DNA of 64,000 nt from Paracoccus isoporae (lineage in GTDB: Bacteria; Pseudomonadota; Alphaproteobacteria; Rhodobacterales; Rhodobacteraceae), in the NCBI RefSeq assembly GCF_900101865.1, contig NZ_FNAH01000008.1, positions 62,001 through 126,000 of the forward strand, in the 5' to 3' direction. The notes under the pieces are model-generated. The model did not search any database. It saw only the letters and a program-made list of their open reading frames with translations, and was not told the origin of the DNA. Position 1 is the stretch's first letter. Each line of letters begins with the position of its first letter. The position numbers were made by a program, and so were the translations under genes. This document shows positions 31,981 to 41,097 of the stretch, piece after piece.

Positions 31981-32892
31981 ATGCCGAACGACAACGCCCC
32001 CGCCCAGCCTTTCCGCAGCGGCGCGCTCAGCGATCCGCGCCTGCCGCGCCCGGATTTCCCGGCGCAGGAGCAGCCCTTTCCGGGTCTCGCAGCGAAAATG
32101 GACCCGCTGCCCGATCATGGCGAGGTGAGTTATCGCGGCACCGGCCGGCTGACCGGCAAGCGCGCGCTCATCACCGGCGGCGATAGCGGCATCGGTGCCG
32201 CCGCGGCCATCGCCTATGCCCGCGAGGGTGCGGATGTGGCGATCAACTATCTGCCCGATGAACAGGACGACGCCGACAGCGTCGTTGCCGCCATCGAGGC
32301 CGAGGGCCGCAAGGCCATCGCCATTCCAGGCGACATCACGGATGAGGATTTCTGCAAATCGCTGATTGAACAGGCGGTCTCCGGGCTCGGCGGCCTCGAT
32401 GTGCTGGTCAACAATGCCGGGCGTCAGCAATTCTGCCACAATCTCGAGGATCTGACGACCGAGTCCTTCGACGCCACGATGAAGACGAACATCTACGCGC
32501 CGTTCTGGATTACCCGCGCTGCGCTTCCGCATCTGGACAGCGGCGCCTCGGTCATCATCACCTCGTCGGTGCAGGCCTTCTCGCCCTCCGATATCCTGTT
32601 CGACTACGCCCAGACCAAGGCCGCGAACGTCGCATTCGCGCAGTCGCTGGCCAAGCAGCTTGCGCCGCGCGGCATCCGGGTGAACGCGGTCTGCCCCGGC
32701 CCCTACTGGACGGCGCTACAGATCTCGGGCGGTCAGCCGACCGAGAAGGCCGCGATCCACGGCAAGTCGCAGCCGCTCGGCCGGCCCGGCCAGCCGGTGG
32801 AGATCGCCCCGATCTACGTGCTGCTGGCCTCGGACGAGGCGAGCTATATCACCGGGGAGTATTTCGGCTCGGTCGGCGGCGGCGGGCTGTAA
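31981..32892 (+). CDS. SDR family oxidoreductase, general-stress (YhxC/YdaD) type
   Basis: 303 residues. A 50-residue N-terminal extension (FPAQEQPFPGLAAKMDPLPD, GEVSYRGTGRLTGK) is typical of the Gram-positive general-stress-protein-39 branch. The Rossmann core has ALITGGDSGIGAAAAIAYA, NNAGRQ, catalytic Ser in IITSSVQAF and YAQTK (Y-xxx-K). PRGIRVNAVCPGPYWT and SYITGEYFGSVGGGGL close it. Substrate unknown. GGAGG lies seven nt before the ATG. Stops only 3 nt from the convergent RNase gene. Confidence 0.88.
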   Translation: MPNDNAPAQPFRSGALSDPRLPRPDFPAQEQPFPGLAAKMDPLPDHGEVSYRGTGRLTGKRALITGGDSGIGAAAAIAYAREGADVAINYLPDEQDDADSVVAAIEAEGRKAIAIPGDITDEDFCKSLIEQAVSGLGGLDVLVNNAGRQQFCHNLEDLTTESFDATMKTNIYAPFWITRAALPHLDSGASVIITSSVQAFSPSDILFDYAQTKAANVAFAQSLAKQLAPRGIRVNAVCPGPYWTALQISGGQPTEKAAIHGKSQPLGRPGQPVEIAPIYVLLASDEASYITGEYFGSVGGGGL

Positions 32893-32895
32893 GGG

Positions 32896-33540
32896 TCAGC
32901 GCACCTTTTCCATGAGGACGGAGGCGCGGCTGCAATCCCTTCGCACATCGGGGGCGCAGTCGCGCGGTTTCAGATCGCGGGTCAGGCAGATCCGCACCTC
33001 CTGGAGATCCTCGCTGCGACAGGTGACGGTGATCGCGTCGGCCGTCAGATCGGGGTTGTATTCGATGAACGCCTCCTCGATCAGTTCGGGCGGGATAGAG
33101 ATGTCGCGGTCGAGATCGACGAAATACTCGGGCAGTGTCACCGATGCGAAGGCCGCGCGCGACAGATCGTAATACCCGGCCGCGGACAGCCCGCTGCAAC
33201 GCCCGTGCTTCTGCCACTGATACCAGGCGAGCCCACCCGATCCCATGATGTCGGACATGGCCTGGGTCTCGCGCCGGGATGGATCGCGCTCGTCGCTGCG
33301 GCAATCCTGCGGCCAGCCGGATTCGTATTGCGGCCACAGCCCGTGCAGCACGAAATCGACCTTGCGGCCGGCATCGCACTGGCTGGCCCCGCGCCGGTCG
33401 CCGGTGGTGCTGCACCAGCTTGGCGACCAGCTGAGCGCCATCACGTAATAGTCGAAATCGCCGGCGCGGTCGGATTGGGCCGTTGTGGGTGCGGCCCAGC
33501 ATGTCCAGACGGCAAGCGCCGCGCATAATCCCTGTTTCAC
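32896..33540 (-). CDS. Ribonuclease T2 family protein with altered CAS II motif
   Basis: 214-residue secreted RNase T2-type protein; signal MKQGLCAALAVWTCWAAPTTAQ. CAS I is present as FVLHGLWPQ (H66). CAS II reads AWYQWQKHGRCSG: the final histidine H112 and K111 are there, but the usual His-Glu pair four to five residues earlier is Tyr107-Gln108. Several cysteines (43, 55, 80, 115) suggest disulphides. The start is GTG at 33540 behind GGGGAGG. Expected to act on periplasmic or external RNA if active. Confidence 0.85.
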   Translation of the reverse strand: MKQGLCAALAVWTCWAAPTTAQSDRAGDFDYYVMALSWSPSWCSTTGDRRGASQCDAGRKVDFVLHGLWPQYESGWPQDCRSDERDPSRRETQAMSDIMGSGGLAWYQWQKHGRCSGLSAAGYYDLSRAAFASVTLPEYFVDLDRDISIPPELIEEAFIEYNPDLTADAITVTCRSEDLQEVRICLTRDLKPRDCAPDVRRDCSRASVLMEKVR

Positions 33541-33734
33541 CGCCGCCTCCCCGCGCTGTCCGCGCCACCGATAGCGCAGTCCACCCGGTTTTGCACGGGG
33601 TCGGATCAGATTCCGGCTTTCCCTTTCTGGCGCGAGCGTCTATACAGCCGCCGAATTCCCCCCCGAAAACGCTGAAAGGCTTCGCCCAAACGCCGTTTTC
33701 CCGGCCGGGAGAGATATGCGCAAGGAGTGATCCG

Positions 33735-34484
33735 ATGAACAAACCGCTCATGGCCAAAGCCACCGCCGTCTGGCTGATCGACAACACGACGCTGAGCTTC
33801 AAGCAGATCGCGGATTTTTGCGGGCTGCACGAACTGGAAGTGCAGGGCATCGCGGATGGCGATGTGGCCGCGGGCGTGAAGGGCTTCGATCCCATTGCCT
33901 CGCACCAGCTCGACCAGTCGGAGATCGACACGGCCGAGAAGGATCCGGCCTACAAGCTGAAGCTGAAGCACAACCCCGCCGCCGAGGGCGAGGAGAAGCG
34001 TCGTGGTCCGCGCTATACGCCGCTGTCGAAGCGTCAGGACCGTCCTGCGGCGATCCTGTGGCTGGTCAAGTTCCACCCGGAACTGGCGGACGCCCAGATC
34101 GCCAAGCTGGTCGGCACCACCAAGCCGACCATTCAGGCGATCCGCGAACGGACGCATTGGAACATCCAGAACATCCAGCCCATCGATCCGGTCGCCCTTG
34201 GTCTCGCCAAGCAGACCGAGCTGGATGCCGCCGTGCAGAAGGCCGCCAAGAAGCGCGAAGCCGAGGGCGGGGTGATGTCCGATGACGAGCGCCGCAAGCT
34301 GGTCTCCACCGAGACCTCGCTGTCGATGGAGGACGAACCGCGCCTGCCGACCGCGATTGCCGGGCTGGAGAACTTCACGCTGACCAAGGACGAGGAGCCG
34401 GAGGAGAAGGAGCGTGAATATGACGCCGAGACGTTCTTCAACCTGCCCGACTCCAAGGATGACGCCGAGGACGAGGACAACTGA
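33735..34484 (+). CDS. DUF1013 (TrcR-type) cell-cycle/transcription regulator
   Basis: 249 residues, conserved throughout alphaproteobacteria. MAKATAVWLIDNTTLSFKQIADFCGLHELEVQGIADG and LWLVKFHPELADAQIAKLVGTTKPTIQAIRERTHWN are two helix-turn-helix-like repeats. The C terminus is strongly acidic (EEPEEKEREYDAETFFNLPD, then DDAEDEDN). In Caulobacter the DUF1013 protein TrcR is reported to influence transcription of cell-cycle genes. AAGGAG precedes the ATG. Single gene with its own terminator. Confidence 0.88.
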   Translation: MNKPLMAKATAVWLIDNTTLSFKQIADFCGLHELEVQGIADGDVAAGVKGFDPIASHQLDQSEIDTAEKDPAYKLKLKHNPAAEGEEKRRGPRYTPLSKRQDRPAAILWLVKFHPELADAQIAKLVGTTKPTIQAIRERTHWNIQNIQPIDPVALGLAKQTELDAAVQKAAKKREAEGGVMSDDERRKLVSTETSLSMEDEPRLPTAIAGLENFTLTKDEEPEEKEREYDAETFFNLPDSKDDAEDEDN

Positions 34485-34508
34485 TCCCCCCGCGTCCGAT
34501 CCGATGAA

Positions 34509-34535
34509 AAAGGCCCCGCCATGCGCGGGGCCTTT
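34509..34535. terminator. Bidirectional Rho-independent terminator
   Basis: AAAGGCCCCGC and GCGGGGCCTTT arms form an 11-bp stem flanked by A-run and T-run, serving both the DUF1013 gene and the convergent gene at 34559. Confidence 0.88.
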
Positions 34536-34558
34536 CCGTTTGAGAAGTGCTGCTTCGA

Positions 34559-35650
34559 TCAGCCGCCGTTGAGCAATTCGTCGGGGATCTCGTAACGTTC
34601 GTCACCGATATTGATGACCGTCAGCGCGCCGCGCCGTTCCGATGTCATGCCCTCACGCGGTGCGGGTGCGCCGTCTGCGAATCGCAATTCGCGCTGCCCG
34701 CCCTCGGGCCAGTCAATCGTGACGGTCACAGCGCCATCCGCCCCGCGCGAGGCCGTGAAGGCGCAGTTTTGCGTCGGCGCCCCCATCGCGACAGAGCAGG
34801 GCAGTTCGCCCTGCATCTCCGCCGGCGCCTCCGCCTGGGCGGGTTTGGGCGCGGGCTTGTCGGCGCGGATGGCGGGGCTTGCAGGCGGGGCGTCGCCGGC
34901 CTCGACCCGCGCGGGCGACGCCGCTGGCGGCTGCGCTGATACGGCGGGGCTTGCGGGGGGCGGGTCGGCCTCGACCGGCTCTGTCGGCGCGCGCAGATAG
35001 CTGTTGGCGGCCCAGCCCGAGACCGGCGTGCCCGATGTCGTCTCGACCTCGCACCAGCTCGTCTCCCCCACCGGCTTGCAGCCACGATTGCGCAGGCTGG
35101 TGCCGTTTTCGACGCGGGCCAGCACTTCGGCGGCTTGGGTCGGCTCCGAGCGGATGTTCAGGCCCGCCCCGGCCCCGGCGACCTGCCAGAGATCCGGGCC
35201 TTCCGCCGTGACCGTCGCATCCGCTCCGGCATCGGGCGCGTCGCCGTCCACGCTGACCGACAGCGTGTAGTTCGCCACGCCGTCCGCGTTGCCACCTTCC
35301 TGCGACTGAAAGGTGCGGATCAGATAGGTGCCGTCGGAGGGCATCTCCAGCGAGGCGTCCAGCCCGGCGCTGCTGCCGCTGTGCAGCGGCTCGTCCTCGC
35401 CCGGCACGCTGCCCGGCCCGTAGATGTTGAAATAGCCGGACGGGTTGTCGGTGACCATCTTCACGATCAGGGTCTGGCCCTGACGCGCGGTCAGGGTGAA
35501 ATCCGCCACGTCCTGCCCGGAGATGCTGCCTTCGAGCTGGGTGCCTGTGGTGCCCACCGGAAACACGACGGGGTTGGATGCGGTCTGGGCGAGGATCGGG
35601 CCGGACAATGCGAGTGTGAGCGCCGTCGCGCCTGCAAGCCTGTGAAACAT
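34559..35650 (-). CDS. Periplasmic protein with bacterial SH3-like domain
   Basis: 363 residues. Signal MFHRLAGATALTLALSGPILA. Residues about 28-135 resemble a beta-sandwich pre-peptidase-like domain (SGQDVADFTLTARQGQTLIV, GTYLIRTFQSQEGGNADGVA). Residues about 155-225 are an SH3_3-like module (GLNIRSEPTQAAEVLARVEN, RNRGCKPVGETSWCEVET, SGWAANSYL). A Pro/Ala linker (about 225-285) and a small C-terminal domain follow (QNCAFTASRGADGAVTVTID). It probably binds the cell wall; function unknown. The start at 35650 is an ATG; no strong SD seen. Confidence 0.8.
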   Translation of the reverse strand: MFHRLAGATALTLALSGPILAQTASNPVVFPVGTTGTQLEGSISGQDVADFTLTARQGQTLIVKMVTDNPSGYFNIYGPGSVPGEDEPLHSGSSAGLDASLEMPSDGTYLIRTFQSQEGGNADGVANYTLSVSVDGDAPDAGADATVTAEGPDLWQVAGAGAGLNIRSEPTQAAEVLARVENGTSLRNRGCKPVGETSWCEVETTSGTPVSGWAANSYLRAPTEPVEADPPPASPAVSAQPPAASPARVEAGDAPPASPAIRADKPAPKPAQAEAPAEMQGELPCSVAMGAPTQNCAFTASRGADGAVTVTIDWPEGGQRELRFADGAPAPREGMTSERRGALTVINIGDERYEIPDELLNGG

Positions 35651-35780
35651 GATCTACCTCTGCTGGTCGTTGATCCTGGGCTGCGATGCCGCGGCCGGGG
35701 CGATGATGGCGGCTCGCCCGCCCGCAGGACGGGGCGCGCTGCCTGTCCTTTCAGAACGGTGCCCGGCCGCGATCGTTCCG

Positions 35781-37253
35781 TCAGATCGACAGGCAGATAT
35801 ATTTCATTTCCAGGTAATCCTCGATCCCGTGGCGGCTGCCCTCGCGGCCCAGACCGGACTGCTTGACCCCGCCAAAGGGCGCGACTTCGGTCGAGATGAT
35901 GCCGGTGTTCACCCCCACGATGCCGTATTCCAGCCCTTCCTGAACGCGGGTGATGCGGCCGATGTCGCGGGCGTAGAAATAGCTGGCCAGGCCGAAGATG
36001 GTGTTGTTGGCCTTCTCGATCGCCTCCTCCTCGCTGTCGAAGCGGAACAGCGGCGCCAGCGGACCGAAGGTCTCCTCGGTGGCCACCTTCATGTCGTCGG
36101 TCACGCCGGTCACCACCGTGGGCTCGAAGAACAGACCGTCCTTGCGCTTGCCCCCGGTCACCACCTTGCCGCCGCCGCTGACGACATCCTCGATATGTTC
36201 CTCGACCTTCTCGACCGCGTCATCGTTGATGAGCGGGCCGGTGGTCACGCCCTCCTCCAGCCCGTCACCCACGCGCAGCTTCTCGACCGCGGCGGCGAGC
36301 TTGTCGGCGAAGGCGTCATAGACGCCGGACTGGACATAGATGCGGTTGGCGCAAACGCAGGTCTGGCCGTTATTGCGGAATTTCGAGGCCATTGCCCCCT
36401 CCACCGCAGCATCCAGATCGGCATCGTCGAAGACGATGAAGGGGGCGTTGCCGCCCAACTCCATCGAGCATTTCAGCACCTGCTCCGCGGCCTGGCCCAG
36501 CAGGATGCGACCCACCTGGGTCGATCCGGTGAAGGTCAGCTTGCGGATCAGCGGGTTCTCGCAGAACTCCTTGCCGATCTCGCTGCTCGAGGTGGATGTG
36601 ACCACCGCGAACAGCCCTTTCGGCAGACCCGCGCGTTCCGCCAGAACCGCCAATGCCAGTGCCGAAAGCGGGGTCTCAGCGGCAGGGCGCCCCACGAAAC
36701 CGCAGCCGGCCGCGATGGCGGGGCCGCATTTGCGGGTGATCATGGCGTTAGGGAAATTCCACGGCGTGATCGAACCGACCACCCCGATCGGCTGGCGGAT
36801 CACCGTCAGCCGCTTGTCGGGCTGGTGGCCGGGAATGGTTTCGCCGTAGATGCGCTTGGCCTCCTCTGCGAACCATTCGATGAAGCTGGCGCCATAGGCG
36901 ATCTCGCCCTTCGCCTCGGCCAGAGGCTTGCCCATTTCGGCGGTCAGGATGCGGGCCAGATCGTCCTGGTTCTCCATCATCAGGTCGAACCATTTGCGCA
37001 TGATCTGCGCGCGCTCCTTTGCGGTGCGCGCGGCCCAGCCCTTCATCGCCTCGGCCGACGCATCGATGGCGCGGGCGACCTCGACGCGGGACAAATCGGC
37101 GACATGCGCGATCACGTCGCCGCGGGCCGGATTGACGACCTCGAACGTCTTGCCGTCATCGGCCTCGATCCATTCGCCGGCGACGAAGGCGCGGGTTTCC
37201 AGAAGCGACGGATCGCTGAGCATCGTTTTCAGATCGGTGGACTGCATGTTCAT
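35781..37253 (-). CDS. gabD: NAD(P)-dependent succinate-semialdehyde dehydrogenase
   Basis: 490-residue aldehyde dehydrogenase of the GabD type, oxidising succinate semialdehyde to succinate in GABA breakdown. PWNFPNAMITRKCGPAIAAG, oxyanion/catalytic E265 (MELGGNAP), catalytic C299 (NNGQTCVCANRI) and APFGGVKQSGLGREGS are intact. The conserved cofactor lysine of the K-P-A-x-x-T-P motif is Arg189 here (VGRPAAETP). AAGGGAG lies eight nt before the ATG at 37253. No GABA transaminase is nearby. Confidence 0.9.
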   Translation of the reverse strand: MNMQSTDLKTMLSDPSLLETRAFVAGEWIEADDGKTFEVVNPARGDVIAHVADLSRVEVARAIDASAEAMKGWAARTAKERAQIMRKWFDLMMENQDDLARILTAEMGKPLAEAKGEIAYGASFIEWFAEEAKRIYGETIPGHQPDKRLTVIRQPIGVVGSITPWNFPNAMITRKCGPAIAAGCGFVGRPAAETPLSALALAVLAERAGLPKGLFAVVTSTSSSEIGKEFCENPLIRKLTFTGSTQVGRILLGQAAEQVLKCSMELGGNAPFIVFDDADLDAAVEGAMASKFRNNGQTCVCANRIYVQSGVYDAFADKLAAAVEKLRVGDGLEEGVTTGPLINDDAVEKVEEHIEDVVSGGGKVVTGGKRKDGLFFEPTVVTGVTDDMKVATEETFGPLAPLFRFDSEEEAIEKANNTIFGLASYFYARDIGRITRVQEGLEYGIVGVNTGIISTEVAPFGGVKQSGLGREGSRHGIEDYLEMKYICLSI

Positions 37254-37577
37254 GGGCTGGGCTCCCTTGCCGATTTCGGCGGCAGGCTGGCGCGTTTGCC
37301 GGGGCGTGGCAAGGGGTGTTTCTGGTCGTTTCGGAATGTGGGCGGCGCAAGCGCGCCTGCAAAGCTGGTGATGTGCGTCTGCAACACAACGAAGCGCAAC
37401 GGGGTGCCGGAGGATGTCACGCTCGGGGCATCCCGCAGGCGGACGACCGCCGGTGAATCGCGATCAACACTCGGCGGTCTCCGGTAAATCCGGCCGAGCT
37501 AAGGGCCGTTCTGCTCTGTCACGCGGCGTCCAATCGCGCGGTCGGCAAGGGTGTGGCTCGGCCCCGTCGTCGTGCCG
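37254..37577. other. Gene-free interval upstream of gabD with a dyad-symmetric element
   Basis: 324 nt without a supported gene. It contains the gabD leader and, at 37445-37479, 8-bp arms GACCGCCG / CGGCGGTC around a spacer whose centre is the palindrome ATCGCGAT (37458-37465). Nothing else of note: no terminator with a T-tract and no good small ORF. The element is far (about 190 nt) from the gabD start and could belong to an unrecognised transcript or regulator site. Confidence 0.35.
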
Positions 37578-38576
37578 TCATCCTGCGGTGTCCTGAAGCT
37601 CCGACCAGCATCGCTGCAAATCCCCCGGCGCGGGCCGGGCGGCATAGACGCCGCGGGCAATTGCGCGCGCCAGTGTGGTGGCCGCCGCATGGCCAAGCTG
37701 GAACGGCGTCACCTGTGGATCGGGCAGCTCCCGCCCGCCGGTAGAGACCGCAAAGATCAGGTCGCCGTCATAGGGCGTGTGGCTGGGCACGAGCGCCCGC
37801 GCCATCCCGTCATGCGCCACGGTGGCCAGGCGCTGAAGCCCCGCCTTGTCCAGCGTCGCATCGGTGGCGACGATCGCGATGGTCGTTGCCTCGCCCAGCC
37901 GTTTCTCGGGCAGGGGCTCATGTTGCGGGTCGAACCGGCCTGCCATGCCCAACCCGCCGAACTCGTCGCCTATTTCCCACGGGGCGGCCCAGAACGCCCG
38001 GCCATCACCGATCGTGGCCGAGCCGAGCGCATTGACCACCACCAACGCGCCGACGGTGATGCTGCACTCCAGCACCGCCGAGGCCGACCCCAGCCCGCCC
38101 TTCAGCCGCCCGGTCATCGCCCCGGTTCCCGCGCCCGCGCTGCCGATGGCAAAATCAGCGTCGGCGCGTTGCCATGCCGCCCGGCCAAGCGCGGGATAGG
38201 GGTTCCGGTCCCATCCCTTCTCGCCGCCATTCAGAAGATCGAAGACGATGGCGCCGGGCACGATCGGCACGCGCATGTCGCCCACGGCAAAGCCGCGCCC
38301 GGCGGCGCGCAGCCCCTCCATTACGCCATCACCCGCCGCGAGACCGAAGGCCGACCCCCCCGACAGGAAGATCGCGTCGATCTCCTGCACCAGCTTGTCC
38401 GGGGCCAGCAATTCGGTGTCGCGCGTGCCCGGCGCACCGCCCATCACATGCACGGCCGCGGCAAAGGGCCGATCCGCCGTCAGCACGGTCGTGCCAGACC
38501 GGAGCGTCGCATCCTCGGCATTGCCGACGCGCAATCCGGCGACATCTGTAATCAGGTTGCGGTGTCCGGCTTTCAT
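37578..38576 (-). CDS. P1 family peptidase / autoprocessing aminopeptidase (DmpA-NylC fold)
   Basis: 332-residue N-terminal-nucleophile-type hydrolase that self-cleaves to two chains. LITDVAGLRVGNAEDATLRSG opens the family; FLSGGSAFGLAAGDGVMEGL and GSAGAGTGAMTGRLKGGLGS are the conserved Gly-rich blocks; ALVVVNALGSATIG and ATTIAIVATDATLDKAGLQR follow. By alignment in mind with DmpA/NylC the nucleophile is T231 or T232 in EATTIAIV. Substrates range from beta-peptides to amides and cannot be told. GGGGAG nine nt before the ATG at 38576 supports this start. Confidence 0.88.
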   Translation of the reverse strand: MKAGHRNLITDVAGLRVGNAEDATLRSGTTVLTADRPFAAAVHVMGGAPGTRDTELLAPDKLVQEIDAIFLSGGSAFGLAAGDGVMEGLRAAGRGFAVGDMRVPIVPGAIVFDLLNGGEKGWDRNPYPALGRAAWQRADADFAIGSAGAGTGAMTGRLKGGLGSASAVLECSITVGALVVVNALGSATIGDGRAFWAAPWEIGDEFGGLGMAGRFDPQHEPLPEKRLGEATTIAIVATDATLDKAGLQRLATVAHDGMARALVPSHTPYDGDLIFAVSTGGRELPDPQVTPFQLGHAAATTLARAIARGVYAARPAPGDLQRCWSELQDTAG

Positions 38577-38807
38577 ACTGCGCTCTCCCCATCGCGGCAT
38601 CCCCGCAGGATCATGCGCGCAAACGCGGCTGCAAGGCAAATCGCGCGCGCATGGCGGGCCGGGTCAGACGGCACCTTCCGGCCAGCGACGCAGATGGCTG
38701 GATCGCGCGGGACATTTGGTGAATGATGTGTCGGGACGCGGGATTCCGCGCGCGAATACCGGTGGATAGCGACGATGACAGCCGGGCAGTGACAGGGAGG
38801 AACACGG

Positions 38808-39500
38808 ATGTTTGCCAGGGAGAAGATTGAATACGAGGCGCTCGATCTGCCGGATCGCAGCGAACTGGAGGATGCGGAGATGCTGCCCGCGGCCCGCGCC
38901 TTCTACGAGGTGATGCGCCGCCGCCATACGGTGCGCGACTATGCCGGGCGCCCCGTTGCCCGCGAGGTGATCGAGGAATGCATCCGCACCGCGGGCACCG
39001 CCCCGTCCGGGGCCAATCACCAGCCCTGGCATTTCGTTGCCATCTCGGATCCCGCGCTGAAGAAACGCATCCGCGAGGCGGCCGAGGAGGAGGAGCGGCA
39101 GTTCTATGACGGGGGTGCCGGTGATGAATGGCTCAAGGCGCTTGAACCCATCGGCACCAATGACCACAAGCCGCATCTTGAGGAGGCGCCCTGGCTGATC
39201 GTGGTCTTCGCGCAGAGATGGGGTCAGTTCGATGACGGCGTCCGGTTCAAGAACTACTACGTCCCGGAAAGCACCGGCATCGCCACGGGCTTTCTGCTGG
39301 CAGCGCTGCATCATGCCGGCCTCGTCTCGCTCACCCACACGCCGAACCCGATGAAGTTCCTCAACCAGCTCCTCGGCCGCCCGGACAGCGAGAAGGCGAC
39401 GATGATCATCGCGGTGGGGCATCCGGCGGCGGATGCGAAAGTCCCGAAAGTGGCGAAGATGAAAAAGCCGCTGGACGAGATCGCGACGGTGCTGGCTTAG
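38808..39500 (+). CDS. Nitroreductase family flavoprotein (iodotyrosine-deiodinase/BluB-like branch)
   Basis: 230 residues. FYEVMRRRHTVRDYAGRPV and GTAPSGANHQPWHFVAISD are the FMN-binding hallmarks. YYVPESTGIATGFLLAALHHAGL and GHPAADAKVPKV match the deiodinase-like subgroup of nitroreductases with FMN bound between subunits. Physiological substrate unknown. GGGAGG precedes the ATG. Divergent from the P1 peptidase gene. Confidence 0.87.
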   Translation: MFAREKIEYEALDLPDRSELEDAEMLPAARAFYEVMRRRHTVRDYAGRPVAREVIEECIRTAGTAPSGANHQPWHFVAISDPALKKRIREAAEEEERQFYDGGAGDEWLKALEPIGTNDHKPHLEEAPWLIVVFAQRWGQFDDGVRFKNYYVPESTGIATGFLLAALHHAGLVSLTHTPNPMKFLNQLLGRPDSEKATMIIAVGHPAADAKVPKVAKMKKPLDEIATVLA

Positions 39501-39522
39501 CGAGGATGCCCGAGGCGCACGG

Positions 39523-39545
39523 CCCGCACGTCGCGGCCGTGCGGG
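39523..39545 (+). terminator. GC-rich hairpin after the nitroreductase gene
   Basis: CCCGCACG / CGTGCGGG 8-bp stem with a TCGCGGC loop, 23 nt past the stop. No T-tract follows, so it may protect the 3' end or act as a weak terminator. Confidence 0.45.
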
Positions 39546-39696
39546 ATGTGGCGGCTGAGAAGGGCTCTCGGGGCCCCTTTGCCTTATTCTGGCACGACAG
39601 AACCAAAGTCCGGCGAGATCAGGTCACTCGTATCCCTTGAGGGAGGCAGGGAAAAAATGTCCCGCGCGGTTCGGGTCGAGCTAGTCAGCGGGAACG

Positions 39697-39773
39697 TGGT
39701 GACCCCGGCAGGATTCGAACCTGCAACCTGCCCCTTAGGAGGGGGCTGCTCTATCCAGTTGAGCCACGGGGCC
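39697..39773 (-). tRNA. tRNA-Arg (anticodon CCU)
   Basis: On the minus strand a complete cloverleaf: acceptor GGCCCCG with CGGGGTC, D stem GCTC/GAGC, anticodon stem GCCCC/GGGGC around loop CTCCTAA, T stem GCAGG/CCTGC with loop TTCGAAT. Anticodon CCT decodes AGG. CCA is encoded (39697-39699). Confidence 0.97.
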
Positions 39774-39871
39774 GACGCAGGTCTTGTGACCGGAAAGGCC
39801 GGGTTTGGCAAGGCGCTTGCCCTGAGCGGTTGTCATGCGCTAACTCAGATAAACCCATTGAAAGATCACCC

Positions 39872-40894
39872 ATGCCGCACCGCAAGAACCGCCGCCCGTT
39901 GACGCTTCGAGACGTGTCCGAGGCGTCGGGTGTGTCCGAGATGACGGTCAGCCGGGTGTTGCGCAATCGCGGCGATGTCTCGGCCTCGACGCGCGAGAAG
40001 GTGCTGACCGCGGCGAAGGCGCTCGGCTATGTGCCGAACATGATCGCCGGGGGGCTGGCGAGCCAGCGCGTCAACCTGGTCGCGGTGGTGATTCCGTCGC
40101 TGTCGAACCTGGTGTTTCCCGATGTGCTGACCGGGATCTCGGCCGAGCTGGATGACACGCCGCTGCAACCCGTGGTGGGGGTGACGAACTATTCGCTCTC
40201 GCGCGAGGAGTCGGTGCTCTACGACATGCTGTCCTGGCGGCCCTCCGGGGTGATTCTGGCCGGGCTGGAACATAACCGCGCCGCGCGGGCGATGCTGGCG
40301 GCGGCGTCGGTGCCGGTGGTCGAGATCATGGATATCGACGGCGATGTCATCGATTGCGGCGTCGGGATTTCGCATCTCGCGGCCGGGCGGCAGATGGGCG
40401 AGCAGATCCTCGCCGCGGGGTATAGGCGCATCGGCTTCATCGGCACGCATATGCCCGAGGATCATCGCGCGAAGAAGCGGCTGGCAGGGTTGGAGCGCGC
40501 GCTTGGCGCGGCCGGGATCTCGCTTGCGGCGCGCGAATTCTATCAGGGAGGATCCTCGCTGGCGAAGGGGCGGGAACTGACCGAGCGGATCCTGGAGCGG
40601 CAGCCGGATCTGGATTTCCTCTATTACTCCAACGACATGATCGGCGCGGGCGGGATGCTTTGGTGCCGCGAGCAGGGGTTCGACATTCCGGGCCGGCTCG
40701 GGCTGGCCGGGTTCAACGGGGTCGATCTGCTGGACGGTCTGCCGATGCGGCTTGCGACCACGGATGCGCGGCGCTTTGATATCGGGCGGCGGGCGGCGCG
40801 GATCGTGGCCGGCAAAGAGCCTGCGCCGGATGGCGGCAAGCTGGTGCTGAAGCCGCATTTCATGGGCGGGGAGACCATCCGTCCGGCCGACTGA
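39872..40894 (+). CDS. LacI family transcriptional regulator
   Basis: 340 residues. N-terminal helix-turn-helix and hinge (LTLRDVSEASGVSEMTVSRV, VLTAAKALGYVPNMIAGGLAS), then a periplasmic-binding-protein-like effector domain with VVIPSLSNLVFPDVLTGIS, GYRRIGFIGTHMP and DFLYYSNDMIGAGGML. The pattern resembles GntR/IdnR-type gluconate regulators of the family. The start at 39872 has only a weak SD. No sugar genes are adjacent except the MFS permease downstream, so the target is open. Confidence 0.9.
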   Translation: MPHRKNRRPLTLRDVSEASGVSEMTVSRVLRNRGDVSASTREKVLTAAKALGYVPNMIAGGLASQRVNLVAVVIPSLSNLVFPDVLTGISAELDDTPLQPVVGVTNYSLSREESVLYDMLSWRPSGVILAGLEHNRAARAMLAAASVPVVEIMDIDGDVIDCGVGISHLAAGRQMGEQILAAGYRRIGFIGTHMPEDHRAKKRLAGLERALGAAGISLAAREFYQGGSSLAKGRELTERILERQPDLDFLYYSNDMIGAGGMLWCREQGFDIPGRLGLAGFNGVDLLDGLPMRLATTDARRFDIGRRAARIVAGKEPAPDGGKLVLKPHFMGGETIRPAD

Positions 40895-41097
40895 CGCCGG
40901 AGCGGTCAAGGGTCGCGGGCGCGCGCGCGACGACAAACGCCGTGCGGCATGGCCACGGTCAGCGGGAATCGAGCGCATTTTTCCCTGATGGTCTTGCGTC
41001 TGGCGAAGAGCCGCGCGAGATCGCAGCACGGCTCGCGCAGCGAGGCAAATTCCCGTATTTCAGTTTTTGCGGCAGCGATGCCGGACCGGAGTTGTTC

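Noticed and set aside
39697..39773. tRNA-Arg considered as an integration site.
   Set aside because: No integrase and no direct repeat of the tRNA 3' end was seen nearby; flanking genes look native.
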